Assembly: GCA_963817945.1 (NCBI GenBank)
Contig: CAWFQH010000004.1
Location: forward strand, 124,001-188,000
Source of the DNA: VRUE01 sp963817945
Lineage (GTDB): Bacteria; Actinomycetota; Thermoleophilia; Solirubrobacterales; 70-9
DNA: 64,000 nt
Direction of reading: 5' to 3'
A program made the position numbers and the translations under genes. Below are positions 1 to 10,450 of this stretch, in pieces; position 1 is the stretch's first letter; every line of letters begins with the position of its first letter. Below the pieces are notes generated by a model. That model had not been told where the DNA came from and made no database searches. It saw only the letters and a list, made by a program, of their open reading frames with translations.

Positions 1-554
1 GGATCCAGATCGTCCGCGAGCTGCGGCTCGGCGAGTACGACGTCCTGGTCGGGGTCAACCTGCTGCGCGAGGGCCTTGACCTGCCCGAGGTGTCGCTGGT
101 GGCGATCCTCGACGCCGACAAGGAGGGCTTCCTGCGCGGCGAGACCAGCCTCGTGCAGACGATTGGCCGCGCCGCCCGCAACGTCAACGGGCGGGTGCTG
201 ATGTACGCCGACAAGGAGACCGACGCGATGCGCGCCGCGATGAGCGAGACCGACCGCCGCCGCGCGATCCAGCTCGCTTACAACGAGGAGCACGGGATCA
301 CGCCGGAGACCGTCCGCAAGGGGATCTCCGAGATGGCCGAGTTCCTGGCGATGGAGGACCGGGCCCCGCGCAAGCGCCGCCGCGGCCGCGCCGGGACGGT
401 GAGCGACCCGGCGGAGCTGGAGCGGACGATCGTCGCCCTTGAGGAGGAGATGCTGGCGGCCGCCGACGATCTTCGCTTCGAGGAGGCGGCGCGGATCCGC
501 GACGAGCTGAAGGAACTGCGCCGCGACCTCGACGGGATGACGGCCGGCGCCTAG
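1..554 (+). CDS. uvrB: UvrB, excinuclease ABC subunit B (3' part only)
   Basis: The reading frame is open from the first bases of the window (codons start at position 3), so the 5' end lies outside. UvrB is the damage-verifying helicase-like subunit of nucleotide excision repair and acts with UvrA and UvrC. The visible part holds the end of the helicase core, with motif V-like residues (NLLREGLDLPEV) and the motif VI arginine segment QTIGRAARN. The last 35 residues form the coiled-coil UVR domain (LRFEEAARIRDELKELR) that binds UvrC. It ends normally at TAG 552-554. uvrA lies 2.8 kb downstream on the same strand, so the two genes share a neighbourhood but not an operon. Confidence 0.97.
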   Translation, partial: IQIVRELRLGEYDVLVGVNLLREGLDLPEVSLVAILDADKEGFLRGETSLVQTIGRAARNVNGRVLMYADKETDAMRAAMSETDRRRAIQLAYNEEHGITPETVRKGISEMAEFLAMEDRAPRKRRRGRAGTVSDPAELERTIVALEEEMLAAADDLRFEEAARIRDELKELRRDLDGMTAGA

Positions 555-578
555 CGCCGGCCGTGGGCTCGCCGCGCG

Positions 579-959
579 CTAGGCCAGCAGCTTCGCGGCC
601 TTGGCGCTGTCGGTGAAGAACTCGCCGCGAACGGTCTTGCCGTTGCCGTCGTACTGGAGCAGATGCACGAAGGGCGCCTCGAAGCTGCCGTTGTCGTTGG
701 CTGCGCGCTGAGTTCCCCTCACCACGACCCAGTCGCCGGCATCGATGAACTCCTTCGGCTCGACGCTGAAGGAGGACCAGTAGTTGGGGATCTGGGCGAA
801 GTTGGCGAGAATCGCGTCGCGGCCGCGGGTTTCGCCCCCGAGCGGCAGCTCATCCGAGGTGACCCAGACCGCGTCCTCGGCGAAGTTCTCACTGAGCGCT
901 TCGAGGTCGCCCCGGCCGAACGCGTCGTAGGCGTCGCGGGCGGTGTCTACGTTGGACAT
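579..959 (-). CDS. SnoaL/NTF2-like fold protein
   Basis: This 126-residue protein starts MSNVDTARDAYDAFGRGDLE, the usual opening of SnoaL-like members of the NTF2 fold (ketosteroid-isomerase-like). The family has a cone-shaped pocket and serves as small isomerases, hydrolases or ligand-binding modules. The motifs seen are the helix with DLEALSENFAEDAVW and the C-terminal strand FVHLLQYDGNGK. No substrate can be assigned. It runs opposite to uvrB and is convergent with it, with 24 bp between stop codons. The next gene upstream on the same strand, a VOC protein, ends at 992, so the two may be co-transcribed. Confidence 0.85.
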   Translation of the reverse strand: MSNVDTARDAYDAFGRGDLEALSENFAEDAVWVTSDELPLGGETRGRDAILANFAQIPNYWSSFSVEPKEFIDAGDWVVVRGTQRAANDNGSFEAPFVHLLQYDGNGKTVRGEFFTDSAKAAKLLA

Positions 960-991
960 GTTGTCTCCTTCCGTCGGAGTCCCCGCCCGTT

Positions 992-1438
992 TCAGACGGT
1001 ACGCCGATCCGATCCAGCCCGCAAGGCCCGCGCGCCCTGGCTGTACTCCGCCATGTCCTGCGACCAGAACTCGACCACATTGCCGTCGGGGTCGGTGACG
1101 TAGATCGCGCGACCGGGCCCGAGCTGGATCGGCCCCTCGACCTCGACACCGGCGGCGATGATCCGCCCGCGGATCGCCTCGATCTCGGCGTCGGGGACCG
1201 CGAAAGCGAAGTGGACGTGGGCGCCGCCGCGGCCGCCCGCGATGCCCTCCTGCGGCGTCCAGAGCCCGAGCCTGGCGCTTTCTCCGATCAGGTACCAGCG
1301 CCGGTCCTCGCGCCGCTCCCCGAGCCGGGTCTCCTCGAAGCCGAGCACGTCGCCATAGAAGGCGCCCGCGGCCTCCAGGTCGGCGACCTCCAGCACCAGC
1401 TCGGAGATGCCCGTCACCGGGGGTGGCTGCTCGCTCAT
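992..1438 (-). CDS. VOC family (glyoxalase/bleomycin-resistance fold) protein
   Basis: A protein of about 148 residues of the vicinal oxygen chelate superfamily: it opens with GISELVLEVADLEAAGAFYGDVLGFEE and closes with YVTDPDGNVVEFWSQD, the standard betaalphabetabetabeta signature. Metal-ligand-type positions are visible (HVHFAF in the middle, E in NVVEFW). The substrate is unknown; relatives include glyoxalase I, dioxygenases and antibiotic-binding proteins. I chose the ATG at 1438 (MSEQPPPVTG). A GTG at 1456 in the same frame would add six residues but would overlap the promoter-like bases of the divergent thioredoxin gene at 1460. Confidence 0.85.
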   Translation of the reverse strand: MSEQPPPVTGISELVLEVADLEAAGAFYGDVLGFEETRLGERREDRRWYLIGESARLGLWTPQEGIAGGRGGAHVHFAFAVPDAEIEAIRGRIIAAGVEVEGPIQLGPGRAIYVTDPDGNVVEFWSQDMAEYSQGARALRAGSDRRTV

Positions 1439-1445
1439 CGCACTA

Positions 1446-1451
1446 TCTAAT
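1446..1451 (+). promoter_or_regulatory. -10-like box before the thioredoxin-like gene
   Basis: TCTAAT ends 8 nt before the ATG at 1460. That places the predicted +1 at or next to the start codon, consistent with a leaderless mRNA. Confidence 0.45.
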
Positions 1452-1459
1452 CTCACGCC

Positions 1460-2197
1460 ATGCCGATCGACGTCACCGAAGCCACCTTTCCGCAGGAGGT
1501 GATCGAGCGCTCCCGCAAAGTTCCCGTCGTGGTCGACTTCTGGGCCGAGTGGTGTGGGCCGTGCCGCACGTTGACCCCGGCGCTCGAAGCGGCCGAGGCC
1601 TCTCGCGCCGGCAACGTGGTGCTCGCCAAGGTCGACGTCGACTCGAACCAGACGCTAGCCGGCCGCTACCGCGTGCAGGGGATCCCGGCGGTGAAGGCGT
1701 TTCGGGACGGCCAGGTGGCGAACGAGTTTGTCGGCGCCGTACCGAAGGCGAAAGTCGAGGAGCTGTTCGACTCGCTGGCGCCGTCCCGCGCCGACGAGCT
1801 GCTCGCGGCCGGCGACGAGCTCTCGCTGCGCGAGGCCTCCGAGTTGGAGCCGCGCCGCGCCGACATTGCCGTCGCCCTAGCCAAGAAGCGGCTCGAGCGC
1901 GGGGCGGAGGAGGAGGCGCTGGAGGCGGTCGAGGCCCACGAGGGCGACTTCGCCGCTGATGGGATCGCCGCGCGGGTGCGCCTCGCCAAGGCCGGCGTCG
2001 GCACCGAGGCTTTCGCCACCCTCGATCGCGGCCACCGCGACGCCGCGACCGAGGCGCTCTTGGCGGAGCTTCCCGCTGCCGAGGAGGAGGCGCGAGAGGA
2101 CCTGCGCAAGGCGATCGTCGGCATCCTCAGCGAGCTCGACCCCGCCGACCCCACCGCTCGCGAGCATCGCAAGCGCCTCGCAGCCGCCCTTTACTGA
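1460..2197 (+). CDS. CnoX/YbbN-like thioredoxin-domain chaperone
   Basis: A 245-residue protein. Residues 1-110 are a thioredoxin fold with the active site WAEWCGPCRT (WCGPC) and the cis-proline loop GIPAVKAF. The rest is helical and TPR-like (DELLAAGDELSLREAS through EHRKRLAAALY). This thioredoxin plus TPR build is that of YbbN/CnoX, a holdase that protects clients from oxidation and hands them to chaperones. Unlike E. coli CnoX, which has SxxC, both cysteines of CxxC are kept, so redox activity is possible. It is somewhat shorter than E. coli CnoX. It is followed by the palindromic repeat at 2224. Confidence 0.85.
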   Translation: MPIDVTEATFPQEVIERSRKVPVVVDFWAEWCGPCRTLTPALEAAEASRAGNVVLAKVDVDSNQTLAGRYRVQGIPAVKAFRDGQVANEFVGAVPKAKVEELFDSLAPSRADELLAAGDELSLREASELEPRRADIAVALAKKRLERGAEEEALEAVEAHEGDFAADGIAARVRLAKAGVGTEAFATLDRGHRDAATEALLAELPAAEEEAREDLRKAIVGILSELDPADPTAREHRKRLAAALY

Positions 2198-2223
2198 GCG
2201 CATCCACCGCAGCCCCAGACATC

Positions 2224-2266
2224 GACTTCGACGTTTGTCAAACATGCATTGACAAACGTCGAAGTC
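2224..2266. repeat. Palindromic repeat, copy 1 (perfect 18-bp arms)
   Basis: GACTTCGACGTTTGTCAA (2224-2241), a 7-nt loop, then the exact reverse complement (2249-2266). The same element recurs at 3170 and 59208. Its right edge overlaps the TGA stop (2265-2267) of the minus-strand AbiEi/DUF559 gene. Read on the minus strand it encodes ATG-TTT-GAC-AAA-CGT-CGA-AGT (MFDKRRS), matching the first codons of the gene that starts in copy 2. There is no T-run, so it is not a classical terminator, though it could stop transcription from either side. Confidence 0.9.
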
Positions 2267-3191
2267 ACCTCGATGGTGAGCGTAGGAGTTCGCGACGCCG
2301 CTGCGCCAAGAGACGGCGCAACCGCTGCGCAACGGCGGCCGGTTTCCGTGCGATGCGGGTGCCGGTGATTCGGGTCATCTCGATGCCGGCCAGCTTCAAG
2401 TTCTCTTGACGGAGGCGATCCTCCTCAAATGCCGCGTGGCCGCCGTGATACTCGTAGGTGTCGATTTCGACCGCGAATCGCTCCGCCTCCCAGTAGGCGT
2501 CGAGCTCATATCCCTCGATGAAGAAGTTGGTCGCGGGCCGCGGGAGGCCCGCGTCGCGGACAAGGGCAAGGAAGCGTCGCTCCACTCCCGACCGGGTGAA
2601 GCCCGGAAGGCGATAGATATCAACCGCCTTCCGCAACCGCGCGGAGCCACGGCAGCCGGGGCTCCGCGCCAGCAGGGCCTCGATCGCCGGCATGTCGAGC
2701 AAGCCGAGGCGCTCGGCTCGGTCGAGGGCCCGCCCGATGAACTTCGGGTCGACGGCGGCGAAATCCAGCAGCGTCCGCGGGACCGCTGTCACCGGGATTC
2801 GTTCCGAAGAGCTTCGGTCCGCGACTTCAAGCGCCTGGCTGCTGTGCGGGCGAATCCCGGTTCGCACCCGTCGCGGCACGGGCGTCGTCACTTCGATCGG
2901 CAGTTGCCATCTGAGCGTCAGACCCCAGAGCCATGCAGCCGATCTGTGGCTGAGCAGAGCGCCCTCGCCGCAGGCGAGCACTGCCGCCAGGCAGTGCGCG
3001 TGTCGAGTGACATTTGCGTGTCCGACCGCGTATACGCCTCGATGCAGAGGGTGGAAGTGCGCCTTGGCGACTTCGGAGGAGACGTTCGCCCGCGAATATC
3101 CGAGCCCTGCGAGGTCGCTGGCCGAGACGATCCCGTATTGGCGGGCCGCCAGTGCGGCAACCGAGCCATGACTTCGACCTTTGTCAAGCAT
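2265..3191 (-). CDS. AbiEi-type winged-helix + DUF559 nuclease-fold protein (orphan)
   Basis: A protein of about 308 residues starting MLDKGRSHGSV at an ATG inside the loop of palindrome copy 2. Residues about 8-60 (LAARQYGIVSASDLAGLG) resemble the winged-helix domain of type IV antitoxin AbiEi. The C-terminal about 100 residues (YELDAYWEAERFAVEIDTYEYHGG cut as ELDAYW, FAVEID, YHGG, then DRLRQENLKLAG) resemble DUF559, a Vsr/PD-(D/E)XK-like endonuclease fold. No AbiEii toxin lies beside it. Function is unknown; such proteins occur as multicopy orphans in actinobacteria. The gene is bracketed by two palindrome copies, one at its start and one at its stop. No convincing Shine-Dalgarno precedes the ATG. 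An in-frame ATG at 3284 would add 31 residues, but similarity starts after 3191. Confidence 0.8.
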   Translation of the reverse strand: MLDKGRSHGSVAALAARQYGIVSASDLAGLGYSRANVSSEVAKAHFHPLHRGVYAVGHANVTRHAHCLAAVLACGEGALLSHRSAAWLWGLTLRWQLPIEVTTPVPRRVRTGIRPHSSQALEVADRSSSERIPVTAVPRTLLDFAAVDPKFIGRALDRAERLGLLDMPAIEALLARSPGCRGSARLRKAVDIYRLPGFTRSGVERRFLALVRDAGLPRPATNFFIEGYELDAYWEAERFAVEIDTYEYHGGHAAFEEDRLRQENLKLAGIEMTRITGTRIARKPAAVAQRLRRLLAQRRRELLRSPSR

Positions 3192-3212
3192 CCATTGACA
3201 AAGGTCGAAGTC
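3170..3212. repeat. Palindromic repeat, copy 2 (perfect 18-bp arms, holds a start codon)
   Basis: GACTTCGACCTTTGTCAA (3170-3187), a 7-nt loop, and the exact reverse complement (3195-3212). It differs from copy 1 by a G-to-C change in one arm that is compensated in the other arm, so pairing is kept. The loop carries the ATG (minus strand, 3191-3189) of the AbiEi/DUF559 gene, so that gene's initiation site sits at the tip of a potential 18-bp hairpin. Confidence 0.9.
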
Positions 3213-3311
3213 GACGCGGTTCTCCCCCTGGGGGTTACGAGCCGGCGCGAATATGCGCTGGTTGCGAGAAATGAAAGGGAACATCTGTTCGCCTGCGTAG
3301 AATCGCTCTGA

Positions 3312-6192
<2,881 letters not shown>

Positions 6193-6221
6193 GCCCCGCG
6201 GAGCCGCCTCAAGTCGCATAA

Positions 6222-6239
6222 GCCGCATGGAATTGCGGC
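6222..6239. terminator. Small hairpin after uvrA
   Basis: GCCGCA and TGCGGC form a 6-bp stem with a 6-nt loop, 30 bp past the restored uvrA stop. No T-tract follows, so a terminator role is only suggested by position. Confidence 0.3.
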
Positions 6240-6287
6240 AAAGCGGGTACTTTCGGAGCGAACGGGCGGGGGACGAAGGAGATGGAC

Positions 6288-7397
6288 ATGTCCCGTTCAG
6301 CTTTGAGGCCGATTTCGATCCTCGTCGGCATCTTGGTCCTGGTCTTGGTCCTGCTTGCCGGCTGTGGAGACGATGACGACGACGGCAGTGGTACGGGAGG
6401 AGGCGGTGCGACGATCGCCTTCCTGCTGCCTGAGAACCAGACGCCGCGCTACGAGGCGTCCGATCGACCGCGCTTCGAAGAAAAGGTCGAAGAGATCTGT
6501 CCCAACTGCGAGATCCTCTACAGCAATGCGACCGAGGACGCGTCGAAACAGCAAAGCCAGGTGGAAGCGGCGCTGACCCAGGGCGCCGACGTTCTGGTTC
6601 TCGACCCCGTGGATGCCGCCTCGGCAGCCGCGAGCGTCGAAAAAGCCCGCCAGCAGGACGTTCCGGTCGTCTCCTATGACCGGTTGATCCTCGGTGCTGA
6701 CGTCGACGTCTACGTCTCCTTCGACAATGAACGGGTCGGCGAGCTGCAGGGCGAATCGCTCGCGAAAAAACTGAAAGAAGACGGCAAACCGCAAGGGCCG
6801 ATCGTGATGATCAGCGGCGACCCCGCCGACAGCAACGCCGCCCTGTTCAAGAAAGGCGCCCAAAGCGTCTTCGAAAAAGAAGGCGTCGAGATCGCGAAAG
6901 AGTACGACACGCCCGGGTGGCTGGCAAGCAACGCGCAGAACGAGATGCAGCAGTCCATCACGGCGCTTGGCAAAGACGGTTTCGCCGGTGTTTACGCCGC
7001 CAACGACGATCTCGGCGGCGGCGCGATCGCGGCGATGAAATCGGCCGGGATCGACCCGGCCGAACGGCCCGTCACCGGCCAGGACGCCACGGTTGCCGGC
7101 CTGCAGCGGATCCTCGCCGGGCAGCAGTACATGACCGTCTACAAGGCCTACAGGCCCGAGGCTTCGATCAGCGCCGAAATCGCGATCGACCTCGCCGAAG
7201 GCAAAGAAATCCCGCAGGACAAAGTCACCGACCAGCTCGACAACGAAAAAGAGCAGGTGCCCTCGATCCTGCTGACGCCGGTGGCGGTGACGAAAGACAA
7301 CATCAAACAGACGGTGATCGCGGACGAAGAAGTCTCGCCCGAGGAACTCTGCACCGGCTCATACGCCCAGGCCTGCAAAGAAGCGGGCATCTCCTAG
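6288..7397 (+). CDS. Sugar ABC transporter substrate-binding lipoprotein (XylF-like)
   Basis: A periplasmic-binding-protein type 1 family member of about 369 residues. It has a lipoprotein signal ending in the lipobox LLAGC, then an Asp-rich linker. The mature part (IAFLLPENQTPRYEASDRP, YSNATEDASKQQSQVEAAL, VVSYDRLI, YVSFDNERVGELQG, YAANDDLGGGAI) follows the xylose-binding protein XylF rather than ribose or galactose binders. I prefer ATG 6288 to the in-frame ATG at 6282, because the AAGGAG at 6276-6281 is then correctly spaced (6 nt). The ATPase and permease genes follow immediately, so this is the first gene of a three-gene importer operon. The sugar bound cannot be proven from sequence. 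Confidence 0.9.
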   Translation: MSRSALRPISILVGILVLVLVLLAGCGDDDDDGSGTGGGGATIAFLLPENQTPRYEASDRPRFEEKVEEICPNCEILYSNATEDASKQQSQVEAALTQGADVLVLDPVDAASAAASVEKARQQDVPVVSYDRLILGADVDVYVSFDNERVGELQGESLAKKLKEDGKPQGPIVMISGDPADSNAALFKKGAQSVFEKEGVEIAKEYDTPGWLASNAQNEMQQSITALGKDGFAGVYAANDDLGGGAIAAMKSAGIDPAERPVTGQDATVAGLQRILAGQQYMTVYKAYRPEASISAEIAIDLAEGKEIPQDKVTDQLDNEKEQVPSILLTPVAVTKDNIKQTVIADEEVSPEELCTGSYAQACKEAGIS

Positions 7398-7407
7398 GGA
7401 GCCGCCC

Positions 7408-8223
7408 GTGAGCGCCGACGCCCCGCTGCTCGAGCTCGACGGGGTAAGCAAGCGATTCGGCCCGGTCCAGGCCCTGGATCGGGTCGACTTCGCGCTCCAC
7501 GGTGGCGAGGTCGTCGGCCTCGTCGGCGACAACGGCGCCGGCAAGTCGACGATGGTCAAGGCGATCGCCGGCATCCACCAGGCGGACTCCGGCAGGATCC
7601 GCTTCGGCGGCGAGGAGGTATCGATCTCACGACCCCAGGACGCCACGGCGCTGGGGATTGCAACCGTCTACCAGGACTTGGCGCTGTGCGACAACCTCGA
7701 CGTCGTCGCCAACCTCTTCCTCGGCCGGGAGAAGGTCGCGCCGGGGCCGGGCCGGGCCTCGCGCCAGCTCGACGAGGCGCAGATGGAGCACCGTACGGGT
7801 GAGCTGCTCTCCGGCCTCTCGGTGACGATCCCGAGCCTGCGCAGCGAGGTCGGGACGCTCTCCGGCGGACAGCGGCAACAGGTCGCCGTCGCCCGCTCGC
7901 TACTGGGAGAACCCAAGGTCGTGCTGCTGGACGAGCCGACCGCCGCGCTCGGGGTGGCGCAGACCGCCCAGGTGCTCCAGTTGATCCGGCAGCTGCGCGA
8001 GCGCGGCCTGGGCGTGGTGGTGATCAGTCACAACCTCGCCGACGTCTTCGCGGTCGCCGACCGCATCGTCGTCCTTCGACTCGGGCGCGCCGCGGGTAGC
8101 TTCGAGGCAGAAGCGACGACCGAGGAGCACGTGGTCTCGGCGATCACCGGCGCCGGGGAGCGGAACGAACAGGCCGAAAGCCATAACCGGCGGGCGGGCG
8201 GCGACAGGGAGGCGCAGCGATGA
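7408..8223 (+). CDS. Sugar ABC transporter ATP-binding protein (single NBD)
   Basis: A 271-residue ATPase of the carbohydrate-uptake CUT2 branch. It shows Walker A GDNGAGKST, Q-loop YQDLAL, signature LSGGQRQQ, Walker B VVLLDEPTAALG and the switch His in ISHN. Classical RbsA/XylG proteins carry two NBDs in one chain; here there is only one, so the complex would need a homodimer, as in FrcA-type systems. It starts at GTG 7408, 10 nt after the binding-protein stop, and overlaps the permease by ATGA (8220-8223), showing translational coupling. The C-terminal tail (EQAESHNRRAGGDREAQR) is charged and not conserved. Confidence 0.92.
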   Translation: MSADAPLLELDGVSKRFGPVQALDRVDFALHGGEVVGLVGDNGAGKSTMVKAIAGIHQADSGRIRFGGEEVSISRPQDATALGIATVYQDLALCDNLDVVANLFLGREKVAPGPGRASRQLDEAQMEHRTGELLSGLSVTIPSLRSEVGTLSGGQRQQVAVARSLLGEPKVVLLDEPTAALGVAQTAQVLQLIRQLRERGLGVVVISHNLADVFAVADRIVVLRLGRAAGSFEAEATTEEHVVSAITGAGERNEQAESHNRRAGGDREAQR

Positions 8224-9443
8224 GCGCCACGGCCGGGGGAGCCGCGCCGGCTGCGGCGGAGGCCGGTGCCCCCGCCGGCCGCCGCAACGAGGCCCTGCGA
8301 CGCTTCATCCAAGGAGACCTCGCCTCGCTGCGGGTGGTGCTGGGTCTGGCGCTGATCTGGGCGATCTTCCAGCTCCAGAACGACCGCTTCCTCTCGGCCG
8401 AGAACCTGACCAACCTGATGCTGCAGATCACCGCCGTCGGCCTGATCTCGATCGGCGTCGTCTTCGTCCTGCTGCTGGGCGAGATCGACCTCTCGATCGG
8501 AGCGGTCAGCGGCCTCGCGGCGGCCGTCGTCGTCGTGCTCAACGTCAAGAACGGCTGGAACCCCTACCTGGCGATCGCCGCCGGGGTGATCGTCGGTATG
8601 GCGATCGGACTCCTCCAGGGAGCGCTGTTCAGCCGCTTCGGGGTGCCGTCCTTCGTCGTCACGCTGGCCGGACTGCTCGCCTGGCAGGGGGCGCTGCTGC
8701 AGGTGCTGGGGTCGACCGGGTCGATCAACGTCACCGATCCAAAGATCACCGGCCTCGCCAACACCTTCTACTCCGACGCCTTCGGCTGGACCTTCGCCGT
8801 CCTCGTCGTCGCCGCCTACGCCGCCGTCATCCTCGTCGGGCATCGGCGGCGCGTCGCCACCGGGCTTGCTGGCGAGAGCTTGCTGCCGCAGCTGGCGAAG
8901 GTCGCCCTGGTCGGGGTGGCCGTCGTCGTCACCGTCGCCGTCCTCAACTCCGACCGCGGCCTGCCGCTGGCCCTGTTGATCCTGCTCGCCTTCGTCGTCG
9001 GCATGGAATACGTCGCCAAGCGCACGACCTTCGGCCGCCATGTCTACGCGGTCGGTGGCAACGTCGAGGCAGCGCGCCGGGCCGGCATCCCGATCGAAAA
9101 GGTGCGGGTCGCGGTGTTCGGCATTGCCGGCACGATGGCAGCGATCGGCGGCATCCTCGCTGCCTCGCGGCTGCTAGCGGTCAACCAGAACTCCGGCGGC
9201 AGCGAACTGCTGCTGCTGGCGATCGCCGGGCCGGTAATCGCCGGGACCAGCCTCTTCGGTGGCCGCGGCGCGGTCTGGACCGCCCTCCTCGGTGCTCTGG
9301 TGATCGGCTCGATCTCCAACGGGATGGACCTCCTGGCGCTCTCTTCTGCGGTCAAGTTCATGGTCACTGGCGGCGTCCTCCTGATCGCAGTGATCGTCGA
9401 CGCGATCGCTCGTCGGGAGCGCCAGGCCGCCGGCAGGGTCTGA
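8220..9443 (+). CDS. Sugar ABC transporter permease (XylH/RbsC-like)
   Basis: A 407-residue integral membrane protein of the BPD_transp_2 family with about ten hydrophobic segments, starting after a soluble N-terminus of about 35 residues. Family hallmarks are the helix LLGEIDLSIGAVSGLAAAV, the cytoplasmic loop TTFGRHVYAVGGNVEAARRAGI that contacts the ATPase, and GGRGAVWTALLGALVIGSI near the end. It forms the transmembrane pathway of the importer with the two preceding genes. Length and domain order (XylH is about 390 residues) support a pentose-type transporter. It converges with the ROK kinase gene, with only 4 bp between stop codons. Confidence 0.92.
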   Translation: MSATAGGAAPAAAEAGAPAGRRNEALRRFIQGDLASLRVVLGLALIWAIFQLQNDRFLSAENLTNLMLQITAVGLISIGVVFVLLLGEIDLSIGAVSGLAAAVVVVLNVKNGWNPYLAIAAGVIVGMAIGLLQGALFSRFGVPSFVVTLAGLLAWQGALLQVLGSTGSINVTDPKITGLANTFYSDAFGWTFAVLVVAAYAAVILVGHRRRVATGLAGESLLPQLAKVALVGVAVVVTVAVLNSDRGLPLALLILLAFVVGMEYVAKRTTFGRHVYAVGGNVEAARRAGIPIEKVRVAVFGIAGTMAAIGGILAASRLLAVNQNSGGSELLLLAIAGPVIAGTSLFGGRGAVWTALLGALVIGSISNGMDLLALSSAVKFMVTGGVLLIAVIVDAIARRERQAAGRV

Positions 9444-9447
9444 GCCG

Positions 9448-10407
9448 CTACCGGTCGACCAACAGCGAGGCACCGATTGCGCCTCCGAGATCGCCCAGTT
9501 CAGCGACGCGGAAGGCGGGTGGGCGCTCGGCGACGAAGAGGTGCTCGTGCATCTCGGCCTTCAGGTCGTCTCTATAACGCTCGCCGAAGCGAGTGCCGAG
9601 GCCGCCGCCGAGGATCACCGCCTCGACGTCGAGGACGTTGCAGGCTGACGCGACCCCGGTGCCGAGCGCCTCGATCGCGCGGTCGATCAGCTTGGTTGCG
9701 AGGTGGTCGCCGTTGTCGACCGCCCGCTCCCAGATGCCACTGGTCAGGCGGGGTTTTCCGTGCTTGCGCATCAGCTCAAAGAGGGCGGTCTTGTGCCCCT
9801 CCTCGTGTCGGTGACGTGCCTCGGCTTCCATCGCGGCGCGGCCGGCGTAGGCCTCCATGCAGCCTCGGCGCCCGCAGGGGCACCTGGCGCCGTCGCGCTT
9901 GACGACGATGTGGCCGATCTCGCCGGCGGCACCCCGCCCGAGCCACGGCTTGCCGTCGAGGACGATGCCGCCGCCGACCCCGGTCCCCCACCAGACGCCG
10001 AGCAGGGAGCCGAACTCGCGCCCAGCGCCGAGCCGGTACTCGCCTTCGACTGCGACCTGGACGTCGTTGCCGATCCGCACCGGCGTGCCCAGCGCCTGCG
10101 ACAGGGTTTCGCCGAGCGGAAAACTGCCTTCCCAGTCCGGCAGGTTGCGGGCGTTTGAGACGACGCCGGTCTGCTCGTCGGCGTCGCCAGGGGAACCGAC
10201 GCCCACTCCTGCCAGATCGGTCGGCGCGACGCCCGTGGCGGAGGTTGCCTCGCTCAGCACCTCGACCAGCGCCTGGGCGACGTCTGCCGGCCCGCCGGAG
10301 GTCGGCGTCGGCTGGCGAGCGTCCCCGAGCACCGCGCCTCGAGCGTCGACAACGACGGCCTGGATCTTCGTCCCGCCGAGGTCGATACCGCCGCGCAGCT
10401 CGGACAC
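9448..10407 (-). CDS. ROK family sugar kinase (glucokinase-like)
   Basis: A 319-residue protein of the ROK family. The N-terminal phosphate-binding motif is GGIDLGGTKIQAVVV; the catalytic Asp lies in RIGNDVQVAVEGEY; the ROK zinc motif is ExGH...CPCGRRGCMEAYAG; and an adenosine-motif glycine run VILGGGLGTRFG is near the end. There is no DNA-binding N-terminus, so it is a kinase rather than a NagC/XylR-type repressor. The likely reaction is ATP-dependent phosphorylation of an aldohexose, with glucokinase the default call. It is convergent with the sugar importer, suggesting it acts on an imported sugar, although they are not in one operon. It starts at GTG 10407. Confidence 0.9.
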   Translation of the reverse strand: MSELRGGIDLGGTKIQAVVVDARGAVLGDARQPTPTSGGPADVAQALVEVLSEATSATGVAPTDLAGVGVGSPGDADEQTGVVSNARNLPDWEGSFPLGETLSQALGTPVRIGNDVQVAVEGEYRLGAGREFGSLLGVWWGTGVGGGIVLDGKPWLGRGAAGEIGHIVVKRDGARCPCGRRGCMEAYAGRAAMEAEARHRHEEGHKTALFELMRKHGKPRLTSGIWERAVDNGDHLATKLIDRAIEALGTGVASACNVLDVEAVILGGGLGTRFGERYRDDLKAEMHEHLFVAERPPAFRVAELGDLGGAIGASLLVDR

Positions 10408-10450
10408 ACGGCGAGTCTATGCGGCCGTGGAGGGGCATAACGTGGGGGTG

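Noticed and set aside
6330..6362. Tandem short repeats (cttggtcctggtcttggtcctg) in the binding-protein gene
   Set aside because: They encode the Leu/Val core of the signal peptide and reflect codon repetition, not a repeat element.
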